DNA of 12,586 nt from Actinomycetes bacterium (GTDB lineage: Bacteria; Actinomycetota; Acidimicrobiia; Acidimicrobiales; SZUA-35): contig JAAETV010000132.1 in NCBI GenBank assembly GCA_024227975.1, forward strand, positions 1-12,586, given 5' to 3'. The position numbers and the translations under genes are program-made. The notes beneath the pieces are model-generated. The model was not told the origin of the DNA. It saw nothing but the letters and a program-made list of their open reading frames with translations, and ran no database searches. Each line of letters opens with the position of its first letter. Positions within the stretch are counted from its first letter, which is position 1. Below, piece by piece: positions 1 through 6,189 of the stretch.

Positions 1-847
1 CATTCGCGCTGTTGAAGGTTCGATGCCGGAACAGGGGGATCTCGATCAGGGGCTCCTCGTGATGGCGAGACCGACGGATCAGGATCGGGATCAGGCCTAG
101 TCCGACCAGGGCCAAGGCCACCACCCGAGTGTCGGTGGGGCCCCACGATCCGCTCTGGACGATGGCAATCATGATGGCTCCGATGGCCGAGGTCCCGATC
201 ACCACCCCGATCAGATCGATGCGACCCCGGGCCGCCGGGTTCTTCGACTCCCGCAACAACCTGGGAGCCACCACCAGGACCAGGAGGCAGACGGGGACAT
301 TGATCAAGAAGATGCCCCGCCATGAACCGAGGTCGATGAGGATCGACCCGATAGCGGGGCCGGCGACCGCCCCCAGGCCTCCGGTGGCGCCGAGAAGGCC
401 AATGGCTGTACTCCGCTTGGCCGGCGGGAACTCGGGGAGCACCACGGCCAGTGCGGTCGGCGACAAGATGGCCCCGCCGACCGCCTGCAACACCCTGGCT
501 GCGATCAGGGCATTGACACCGGGAGCGAGGCCACAAAGGATCGAGCCGATCATGAAGATGACGACCCCAGGGAGGAAGACCTTCTTGCGGCCGAGGCTGT
601 CGGCCAGGCGGCCGGCCGTCAACAGCAAGGCAGCGACCGTGACGTTGTAGCCAGACAGGATCCAACTCAGCCGGGCCGTCGACACGTCGAAGTCATCGGC
701 GATGGAAGGGAACCCAACATTGACAGCTGAGATGTCGACAACGACGAGGAAGAAGACGAGGGTGGTGACGGCCAGGGCCAACCAGGCCGACCGGGCCACC
801 GACTCATCGTCGAACCCCGGATCAGCAGGAAGGGTGGGGTTCGTCAT
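1..847 (-). CDS. MFS transporter, DHA2 (EmrB/QacA-like) family, 3'-truncated by the window edge
   Basis: The first 282 residues of a major facilitator superfamily drug/metabolite:proton antiporter; the rest lies before base 1. Read on the minus strand from ATG at 847, a short hydrophilic N-terminus (about 20 residues) leads into TM1. Family motifs visible: a DHA-type TM1 signature VVDISAVNVGFPSI (about 36-49), motif A GRLADSLGRKK (about 79-89) in the TM2-TM3 loop, a glycine/proline-rich antiporter motif C GLGAVAGPAIGSIL (about 157-170) in TM5, and WRGIFLINVP (about 176-185) at the TM5/TM6 boundary, typical of 14-TM DHA2 members. DHA2 proteins are usually twice this length or less. The gene is divergent from the CoA-transferase gene with 133 bases between them, so co-regulation is plausible. 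There is no clear Shine-Dalgarno, but a TANNNT hexamer lies 6 bases before the ATG. Family assignment is firm; substrate and direction of transport are unknown. Confidence 0.9.
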   Translation of the reverse strand, partial: MTNPTLPADPGFDDESVARSAWLALAVTTLVFFLVVVDISAVNVGFPSIADDFDVSTARLSWILSGYNVTVAALLLTAGRLADSLGRKKVFLPGVVIFMIGSILCGLAPGVNALIAARVLQAVGGAILSPTALAVVLPEFPPAKRSTAIGLLGATGGLGAVAGPAIGSILIDLGSWRGIFLINVPVCLLVLVVAPRLLRESKNPAARGRIDLIGVVIGTSAIGAIMIAIVQSGSWGPTDTRVVALALVGLGLIPILIRRSRHHEEPLIEIPLFRHRTFNSAN

Positions 848-859
848 TGGGGCACGCTA
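848..859 (-). promoter_or_regulatory. Putative leaderless -10 element for the MFS gene
   Basis: On the minus strand TAGCGT (859-854) is followed by six bases and then the ATG at 847. A TANNNT -10 hexamer 6-7 bases before the first base of the start codon is the known layout of leaderless promoters in actinobacteria. No purine-rich ribosome binding site lies in between, which fits. A good -35 is not visible; a TTGGGG at 880-875 sits 15 bases upstream, which is short spacing. Transcription start is inferred only. Confidence 0.45.
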
Positions 860-883
860 GCTTGCCGTGCTGTTCCCCAACCT

Positions 884-911
884 CTCCGGTCGAGTACTTC
901 AAGGACCGGAG
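884..911. promoter_or_regulatory. Inverted repeat in the divergent spacer, candidate operator
   Basis: Half-sites CTCCGGTC (884-891) and GACCGGAG (904-911) are perfect reverse complements separated by 12 bases. The repeat lies between the divergent MFS and CoA-transferase genes. If the MFS transcript starts at its ATG, the repeat covers about -37 to -64 of that promoter and about -70 to -97 of the other. That placement suits a dimeric regulator (TetR, MarR or GntR type), though no regulator gene is in the window. It could instead be a chance dyad or a hairpin. Confidence 0.4.
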
Positions 912-968
912 CTCCCTCAACCCATCCATCATCACCGAGATGATCTCATGAACTCCGCCTCGATGGCC

Positions 969-980
969 TAGGGTTCGCCC
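969..980 (+). promoter_or_regulatory. Putative leaderless -10 element for the CoA-transferase gene
   Basis: TAGGGT at 969-974 is followed by six bases and then the ATG at 981, giving the -10/start-codon spacing of a leaderless transcript. The same arrangement occurs before two neighbouring genes. No convincing -35 is seen. The AGGG within the hexamer is too short and weak to be a persuasive ribosome binding site. Confidence 0.45.
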
Positions 981-2177
981 ATGTTCGCTCCCCTCGACGG
1001 TATCCGGGTCATCGATCTGACCCATGTCCTGGCCGGACCCTATTGCACCCATCTCCTAGCCCAGCTCGGAGCGGAGGTGATCAAGGTCGAGCCGCCTCAC
1101 ACTGGTGACCTGACCCGCTTCGTAGGCCCCGTGGCCGAGCTCAATGACCAGCTCCTCGGTCTTGCCTTCTGCGCCCAGAACACCGACAAGGCGTCGATTA
1201 CGGTCAATCTCAAGGAGCCCGAGGGGATTGACATCGTTCACAATCTGGTAGAAGGGGCCGATGTCTTCATCGAGAACTTCCGACCCGGCGTGTCGGATCG
1301 GCTGGGACTCGGCTTCGATGCCTTGCGCGCAGTCAACCCCAACCTGGTCTATGTCTCACTCACCGCCTACGGCCAGGACGGGCCGCTTGGGCACCGTCCG
1401 GCCTATGACCATGTCGTCCAGGCCATGTCAGGAATCATGGAGACGACGGGGACCGAGGAGACAGGGCCGATCAAGGTCGGCGCACCCTATGTCGACTACG
1501 CCGCTGGCCTGAAGGGGGCCATGACCACCATGGCCGCCATTATGGAACAACGACGGACGGGCCAGGCCCAACGGGTCGACACCGCCATGCTCGACACCAC
1601 TCTGTTGTTGATGGCGAACACCCTGACGGCAACAGCCAACACTGGGGAACGCCCGGCCAAGCTCGGAAACCAGGCGGCCAGCCGAGCTGCATCATCGGGC
1701 TCGTTCGAGACCGGCGACGGCCTGCTGGCCGTCGCCGCCAACAATGACCGTCAATTCCAGGACCTGTGCCAAGTCATCGGCCATCCCGAGCTGATGCTCG
1801 ACGAGCGCTTCGCCGACTATCGCTCACGCCAGGCCAATGCCGATGCCTTCCAGGCCATCCTCAGTGCCGAGTTGTTGACCCGCTCCGCCACTGAGTGGGA
1901 GGCCGCTTTCGATGTCCTGGGCGTACCGGCCAGCAGGGTCCGGTCGCTCGACGAGCTCCTGGACGAAGGACATCCGGCCGCTAGGGGGCTGTTGGCGTTG
2001 GTCGAGGTCGGCGGTCAGACCGTCAAGCTTCCGACCGCGGGGTTCAAGGTCAATGGTGAGGTCCCCGGACCCCGACAGCCGCCGCACGGGCTCGGGGCTG
2101 ACAACCAGCGGCTGCTGACCGAGCTCGGCTACGACCATGACGCCATCAAGCTCCTACGCGACGACGGCGTCATCTGA
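981..2177 (+). CDS. CaiB/BaiF family III CoA-transferase
   Basis: A 398-residue, full-length family III CoA-transferase, which moves CoA between carboxylic acids through an aspartyl-CoA thioester intermediate in the cytoplasm. Family features in order: the N-terminal GIRVIDLTHVLAGPYCT (about 7-23) and LGAEVIKVEPP (29-39) nucleotide/CoA-binding strands; NTDKASITVNLK (67-78), matching the usual N-x-x-K-x-S block; FIENFRPGV (96-104); the Q-x-x-S-G segment (147-151); and VGAPYVDYAAGL (166-177), in which D172 is the expected catalytic aspartate. The C-terminal ending LGADNQRLLTELGYDHDAI is also typical. Intact and free of oddities. First gene of a plus-strand set with an SCO6745-like gene and a PF04199 hydrolase, and divergent from an MFS transporter. 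The family includes carnitine, formyl, bile-acid, succinyl and alpha-methylacyl-CoA enzymes; sequence by eye cannot pick the substrate. Confidence 0.93.
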   Translation: MFAPLDGIRVIDLTHVLAGPYCTHLLAQLGAEVIKVEPPHTGDLTRFVGPVAELNDQLLGLAFCAQNTDKASITVNLKEPEGIDIVHNLVEGADVFIENFRPGVSDRLGLGFDALRAVNPNLVYVSLTAYGQDGPLGHRPAYDHVVQAMSGIMETTGTEETGPIKVGAPYVDYAAGLKGAMTTMAAIMEQRRTGQAQRVDTAMLDTTLLLMANTLTATANTGERPAKLGNQAASRAASSGSFETGDGLLAVAANNDRQFQDLCQVIGHPELMLDERFADYRSRQANADAFQAILSAELLTRSATEWEAAFDVLGVPASRVRSLDELLDEGHPAARGLLALVEVGGQTVKLPTAGFKVNGEVPGPRQPPHGLGADNQRLLTELGYDHDAIKLLRDDGVI

Positions 2178-2244
2178 CGCCCTCGAGCCCGTTCGACGGT
2201 AGGTGGCCTTTCCTGCTCAGTGGCGATGGGGACACCAAGGTCAC

Positions 2245-2256
2245 TACGGTCTCAGC
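2245..2256 (+). promoter_or_regulatory. Putative leaderless -10 element, decides the start of the SCO6745-like gene
   Basis: TACGGT (2245-2250) stands exactly six bases before the ATG at 2257. This spacing supports the ATG at 2257 over the in-frame GTG at 2203, which would place the element inside the coding region. It implies that the second gene of the set has its own transcript besides any read-through from the CoA-transferase gene, 79 bases upstream. The -35 region (around 2221-2227) is poor. Confidence 0.42.
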
Positions 2257-3000
2257 ATGGACAGTCTCAGCGTGGCCCGCAGTATGCGCGGATCGATCGG
2301 TATGTTGGCCATGGAGTGGCTCATGGCCCCCTCCACCCTGGAAAAGGCAGAGGAACGTGGCATGCCAGCCGGCCAAGCCGCCTATGCCGTCGGCCGCCTC
2401 GGTGTCCTGGGTGACTGCCCGGTCGACAATGTGGTCGGCGCCGCCTACTTCTGGCACGGTGACCTGATGCGCAAGATGGTCAGCGACGGCCGAGCCCAAA
2501 TCTCCCCCGCTGAGGGGGCCAAGATCTATGCCGGTATCTGCCAGGAGTGGGGCGAGGAGAAGCTCGGCGACTTTGCCGGATCTGACCGTCTGGGTCAGCT
2601 CTTGGAGAAGGTGGTCTCGACGGCCAGTCCCCTGGGAGCGCCGACGTTCGTCGGCTGGCGTGACCAAGAGCGGCCATCAGAGGGGCCGGGCCTGACCTTC
2701 CTGCTGGCTCAGACCATGCGTGAGCTCCGGTTCGGGCGTCACACCGTCGCCGTCCAGGCGTCGGGCATGGGCCCGCTGGAGGCCATCCTCAGCGGGCCGG
2801 CAGGGGAGTGGAATGCCGAGATGTTCGGTTGGCCGAAGCCGTACCCCGGAGTCGAGCAACTCGGGGCCCAGCGGGAAGCCATCGAGGCCCATACCGACAA
2901 GCTCCATGCACCAGATCTCGACGTCTTGGATGACTCTGAACTGAGTGAGCTTCGTCAACTGGCCAAGGAGGCCAGGGCTCATACCAGTCACCCATCGTGA
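2257..3000 (+). CDS. SCO6745-like (SalK-related) protein
   Basis: A 247-residue soluble protein resembling the actinobacterial SCO6745 family. Recognisable segments are an N-terminal helical region with GMPAGQAAYAVGRLGVLGDCP (in pieces), then VDNVVGAAYFWHGDLMRKMV, matching the family's T-x-x-F-Y-N-F-H-P-like stretch, and a C-terminal MRELRFGRHTVAVQASGMGPLEAIL, matching the family block in which a histidine is followed by a small-residue helix and LEA. The family's biochemical role is not established; members have been linked by name to salicylate-related gene sets. No membrane segment or signal peptide. The ATG at 2257 is preferred because of the upstream TANNNT; an in-frame GTG at 2203 would add 18 residues of unlikely sequence. 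The stop overlaps the next start (GTGA), so it is translationally coupled to the cyclase gene. Family call is from memory of consensus, moderate confidence; the gene itself is certain. Confidence 0.7.
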   Translation: MDSLSVARSMRGSIGMLAMEWLMAPSTLEKAEERGMPAGQAAYAVGRLGVLGDCPVDNVVGAAYFWHGDLMRKMVSDGRAQISPAEGAKIYAGICQEWGEEKLGDFAGSDRLGQLLEKVVSTASPLGAPTFVGWRDQERPSEGPGLTFLLAQTMRELRFGRHTVAVQASGMGPLEAILSGPAGEWNAEMFGWPKPYPGVEQLGAQREAIEAHTDKLHAPDLDVLDDSELSELRQLAKEARAHTSHPS

Positions 3001-3944
3001 GCACCACCCCTGACCCCTGGATGACATCCGACGAGATCCGTTCCATCTTCGAGTCGGTCAAGAACTGGGGTCGGTGGGGCGACAACGACGAAGCCGGCGC
3101 CCTGAACTACATCACCGACGAGCTCCGCCAGCGGGCAGCCACCGAGGTCAGGGTTGGGGAAACCATCAGCTGCGCCCGAGAGCTGCCGGTCGAGCCGTCG
3201 GTCGAGAACCCTCGACCAGCCCTGCACATGATGACGCGAGGGGGCGATGACTGCGTCGTACCCGGTCTCGGCATGGAATCGACGGGAGACTTCGTCGGGG
3301 TCGCCTTCCATGGAATGGCCACCTCCCACATCGATGCCCTGTGCCATGTTTTTGTCGACGGGCAGATGTACAACGGCTACCCGGCGGCCGAAGTCCTCAG
3401 CACGGGGGCCAGACGCAACAGCATCATGTGCGCCGGCAACGGGATCGTTGGTCGCGGCGTCCTGCTGGACATTGCCGCCAGGCGCGGGGTGGACTACCTC
3501 GAACCTGATACGCCGATCATGGTCGACGATCTGACCGCGGCTGAGGAGCGCCAAGGGGTCGCGGTCGGGACCGGAGACATCTTGTTGGTCGGTACCGGCC
3601 GTGATGCCAGACGTTCACAGCACGGCGCTTGGCATCCCCTGGCCGAAGGGCTGGCTGGGCTTCATCCGGAGTGCATCCCCTGGCTTCATGAACGCCAGAT
3701 CGCGGTCCTCGGCTGCGATGGGGTCAGTGACGTGCTCCCGGGCCGGCAACCTGTCGGCTGGGTAATGCCGATTCACCAGTGTGTGATCGTGGCTATGGGC
3801 GTCCACCTTCTCGACAACCTGCGCCTGGATCGTCTGGCTGAGGCATGCGCCCGGCATCAACAATGGTCATTCCTATTCACCGTCGCCCCGTTGCGGATCG
3901 AGAGAGGGACAGGTTCACCGGCGAACCCCATCGCCCTGCTCTAG
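2997..3944 (+). CDS. Cyclase family protein (PF04199), metal-dependent hydrolase
   Basis: A 315-residue member of the cyclase/kynurenine-formamidase-like fold, whose known members (kynurenine formamidase, isatin hydrolase) hydrolyse amide or lactam bonds with Mn or Zn. It is of the longer subfamily that opens with NWGRWGDNDEAGALNYI (about 23-39). The metal-site block is HGMATSHIDALCH (105-117), giving H105, H111, D113 and H117, a variant of the usual H-x-G-T-H-x-D-x-x-x-H. Later blocks with conserved His and Asp (SQHGAWH around 207-213, GLHPECIPWLHE at 221-232, VLGCDGVSD at 237-245) are as expected. GTG start at 2997 overlaps the stop of the preceding gene by 4 bases, so the two are coupled. 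With the CoA-transferase upstream, an acid released by this hydrolase could be activated as a CoA ester, but this is inference. Substrate unknown. Confidence 0.88.
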   Translation: MSTTPDPWMTSDEIRSIFESVKNWGRWGDNDEAGALNYITDELRQRAATEVRVGETISCARELPVEPSVENPRPALHMMTRGGDDCVVPGLGMESTGDFVGVAFHGMATSHIDALCHVFVDGQMYNGYPAAEVLSTGARRNSIMCAGNGIVGRGVLLDIAARRGVDYLEPDTPIMVDDLTAAEERQGVAVGTGDILLVGTGRDARRSQHGAWHPLAEGLAGLHPECIPWLHERQIAVLGCDGVSDVLPGRQPVGWVMPIHQCVIVAMGVHLLDNLRLDRLAEACARHQQWSFLFTVAPLRIERGTGSPANPIALL

Positions 3945-4010
3945 ACGGCCCAGCTACTCCCGAAGCTGCCGTGAAGGGCAAGGTAGGGCTCACCTGGCCA
4001 ACCAACCAAG
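3945..4010. other. Convergent intergenic spacer
   Basis: These 66 bases separate the convergent cyclase and sulfotransferase genes. Both transcripts must end here or run into each other. I see only a weak 5-bp stem (CAGCT and AGCTG around 3951-3968, loop of eight bases) and no T tract, so no intrinsic terminator can be supported. Confidence 0.35.
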
Positions 4011-4919
4011 CTAGGACAGCCAGTCATAGCGCGTCCCGAGCAGAGCAAACAGCCGCTCGTTCGGCTGGCGGTAGATCTCGATGAGACGTTCACGCATGCT
4101 CGCGTCCATTGGTTCGTAGCGATGCCCGTTGCGGTCATCGCTCCGGTCGAGTGTGACCGTCGACGGAAGCCCGAGCCAGCTCGTGACGCCGCTCAGCTGG
4201 AGGTCCGGGTCACGATAGAAGGCCTCGGACTGGATGACCATGACCTTCTCCCGAGGGTAGTGACGAAAGAGCCGCTCCAGCAGGTCGCAGTACATCCCCT
4301 TGGCCACATACGAATGATGCTCGTGGCTGTGACTCCAATAGGTCCCGTCGTCCCGCATCCGATCGACCTCGCCGGCGAGGCGCTCGGGCTCGGCGGCCAG
4401 GGCCTGCTCGAAGCTGAGATCCTCGTGACCGTGGCTGACCGAGTGGTGGTAGTGAGATTCGACCCGTCGAACCGGGTCGCGCAGCATCACGAGCAGCTTG
4501 ACATCAGGAAGGGCCTGGGCCATGCGCTCGACGGCGAAGGGATGGAACAGGTAGTACGGACATGCGTCGAAGCAGAACATGGTTCGACCGTGGCGACGCT
4601 CGATGATCGAGGCCCACGCTTCGGTGGGAAACTGGGACTGGAACCACTCCCAACCCCGGTGGAAGTTGTAGCTGAAGAAGTGCGACCCTTTGCCCCTACG
4701 AGGGCGCTCAACGATCGGCAAACGGTACAGCGCCTCAGTGAGCGCCGTGGTGCCGCTCCGTTGGGCCCCGACCACGATCAGGTCGGGCAGTACTCGTTGA
4801 TCCCAGCTGGCCAGGGCGACCCGCTCTCGACACCACCTGGCCCCTTCCTTCAACTGCTTGAGGCCCTGAAGGTCGAAGGCTTTGTGTTGGGCGATCGGGG
4901 TCAGCACTCGTGTTGACAT
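4011..4919 (-). CDS. Sulfotransferase domain protein (PAPS-dependent), probable glycan sulfotransferase
   Basis: A 302-residue cytosolic-type sulfotransferase that would move sulfate from PAPS to a hydroxyl or amino group. The 5'-phosphosulfate-binding loop is VGAQRSGTT (50-58) right after strand PDLIV. The 3'-phosphate-binding motif is MLRDPVRRVESHY (145-157), with R147 and S155 in the expected places. KGSHFF (77-82) matches the K-x-x-x-F-F segment typical of heparan/polysaccharide-type enzymes, as does YVAKGMYCDLLERLFRHYP (204-222), which usually precedes a V-L-x-S-E strand (here VMVIQSEAF). Length is normal. No membrane anchor, so it should act in the cytoplasm on a lipid-linked or free precursor. 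It is the last gene of the polysaccharide operon, 10 bases after the phosphotransferase gene, with a good AGGAGA site. Context makes sulfation of the exported glycan the best guess; a small-molecule acceptor cannot be excluded. Confidence 0.9.
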   Translation of the reverse strand: MSTRVLTPIAQHKAFDLQGLKQLKEGARWCRERVALASWDQRVLPDLIVVGAQRSGTTALTEALYRLPIVERPRRGKGSHFFSYNFHRGWEWFQSQFPTEAWASIIERRHGRTMFCFDACPYYLFHPFAVERMAQALPDVKLLVMLRDPVRRVESHYHHSVSHGHEDLSFEQALAAEPERLAGEVDRMRDDGTYWSHSHEHHSYVAKGMYCDLLERLFRHYPREKVMVIQSEAFYRDPDLQLSGVTSWLGLPSTVTLDRSDDRNGHRYEPMDASMRERLIEIYRQPNERLFALLGTRYDWLS

Positions 4920-4925
4920 CTCGTG

Positions 4926-4931
4926 TCTCCT
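4926..4931 (-). promoter_or_regulatory. Shine-Dalgarno of the sulfotransferase gene, overlapping the upstream stop codon
   Basis: AGGAGA on the minus strand (4931-4926) lies six bases before the ATG at 4919. Its first bases are shared with the TAG stop codon (4932-4930) of the phosphotransferase gene, so ribosomes ending one gene sit on the start signal of the next. It is the clearest Shine-Dalgarno in the window. Confidence 0.75.
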
Positions 4932-6189
4932 AGCTCAGCTGCATGCGAGCCAGGCGACGCACCGCCGCTTGGCCGTGACGGACGTCGGCGGTTGGTTGCC
5001 CGGCTGCTCTCAGAGCCAACGTCCTTCGGATGAGTTCGACCAGATAGAGCTTCCAGGTAGCGATCTGGGTGTGAGGGTCCACGATCCCCAGGAGTGACAG
5101 CCCCTGAGGTGAGTGACGGGCACTGTAGTCGAGAGCCTCGTCGGGTACGAGCCGGAGTCGCTCACTCGCCACCTGGGTGTGGTAGTGGTGCAGATCGAAT
5201 CCAAGCGGAACCTCGTCGGCCGCGAACTCCCAGTCGATGACCTGGGCCAAGCCCCGTGCCGTCATCACATTCCAGGGCGTGAAATCGCCATGCCACGCTC
5301 CGAGAGAAAAGGCAATGCCATCAGCATCAGCGGCCGCGCTGTCGATGGACTGGCGCTCCCAGTCATCGGCCACAGGCAGCACCCGCACAACCGACGCCCA
5401 CCACGCCGACTCGGCGACCGGCCGGCGGCTCGTCGATCCCATAGCGGCGATGGCGCGCAGAACGCCGGGATCGGGTTGCGCAGAGTTGAGCGTCCGGAAC
5501 CGCCGACCGGCCGCGATCGAACTCGTCACGACGACCCGCCGGCCGAACAGAACGGTGTCCTCCAGGAGGGTGGGGACGATGATGGGGGGCTTTGGCGACG
5601 GCGGCGAGAGCCACCTGGCTTCATTGGCCACAAGACCCTCGGTCCATGAGTTCCAGGCGATCTTGGCCCAACCCAACACCAGTCCGGTCTCGTCAAGGAT
5701 CTGGATCACGGGCTTGCGGTTGGTCTTGGGCGCCGCCAGGCTGATGGCGAAGCTGAGGTTGTCCAACCCGAGCAGCTCCTGGAGCCCTCCCAGCACGCCC
5801 TGTCTGATTGAGTCGGCGGGACCGTCAACGACAACGACCCGGTCGCCAAGAAGACAATGGGCCACTGGCGGTAGTGACATCATGATCTCAGCGACGTGAC
5901 TGCGAGTCCAGTGCTGGAGATCGACCCCGTCGTGGTAGCGGCGCACAGCTCGCCTGGCCACCACCATGGATTCAGCCGGGATCAGGATTCGAGGCTGTTG
6001 GGTCGATGGGGAAGCCCACCACCGAGCCTGGGTCTCGCCGTTGGACCGGTGCCGATCCTCCAAGGCCAGGCGGGCCGTGCCATCGGGCCAGAGGATGTTG
6101 GAGACCCAGCTCAGCGGGTCCTGGTCCGGCACCGAGCTGGTGCTGACCTCGGGCGGACTGTCAGATCGCCTGAAAAGCATCGACATCAC
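4930..6189 (-). CDS. Phosphotransferase family protein (APH/ChoK kinase-like fold) of a polysaccharide locus
   Basis: 419 residues (GTG at 6189; an ATG one codon later, at 6186, is equally possible). The C-terminal half has the aminoglycoside/choline kinase-like catalytic core: Brenner motif HGDFTPWN (300-307), giving catalytic D302 and metal-binding N307, then VIDWEFA (317-323) with D319 as the second metal ligand. The lysine in GWAKIAWN (173-180) probably serves as the N-lobe ATP-binding lysine, followed by VANEARWL, in which E190 could be its partner. An extra N-terminal region of about 150 residues precedes the kinase lobe and ends in SFAISLAAPKTNRKPVIQIL. The gene overlaps the flippase gene by 4 bases (GTGA) and lies just before the sulfotransferase gene, so it belongs to the operon. 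The likely role is phosphorylation of a sugar or glycan precursor; antibiotic resistance is unlikely in this setting. Acceptor unknown. Confidence 0.8.
   Translation of the reverse strand: MMSMLFRRSDSPPEVSTSSVPDQDPLSWVSNILWPDGTARLALEDRHRSNGETQARWWASPSTQQPRILIPAESMVVARRAVRRYHDGVDLQHWTRSHVAEIMMSLPPVAHCLLGDRVVVVDGPADSIRQGVLGGLQELLGLDNLSFAISLAAPKTNRKPVIQILDETGLVLGWAKIAWNSWTEGLVANEARWLSPPSPKPPIIVPTLLEDTVLFGRRVVVTSSIAAGRRFRTLNSAQPDPGVLRAIAAMGSTSRRPVAESAWWASVVRVLPVADDWERQSIDSAAADADGIAFSLGAWHGDFTPWNVMTARGLAQVIDWEFAADEVPLGFDLHHYHTQVASERLRLVPDEALDYSARHSPQGLSLLGIVDPHTQIATWKLYLVELIRRTLALRAAGQPTADVRHGQAAVRRLARMQLS

Noticed and set aside
129..650. Plus-strand open frame of 173 codons
   Set aside because: It lies opposite the MFS gene, whose motifs A and C are clear on the minus strand. 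The plus-strand product is rich in Met, Pro and Arg with no recognisable domain.
2203..2256. GTG at 2203 as start of the SCO6745-like gene
   Set aside because: The added 18 residues look unlike a protein start of this family, and the TANNNT element would be placed inside the gene.
2988..3554. Minus-strand open frame of 188 codons
   Set aside because: Opposite the PF04199 cyclase gene, which has a clear metal-site block. No recognisable domain in the minus-strand product.
4122..4916. Plus-strand open frame of 264 codons
   Set aside because: Antisense to the sulfotransferase gene, which has both PAPS-binding motifs. The product resembles no family and its codon pattern is that of a GC-rich shadow.
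4930..6189. Aminoglycoside resistance gene
   Set aside because: Only the kinase fold motifs are shared. The long N-terminal extension and coupling to Wzx and sulfotransferase genes point to glycan metabolism.
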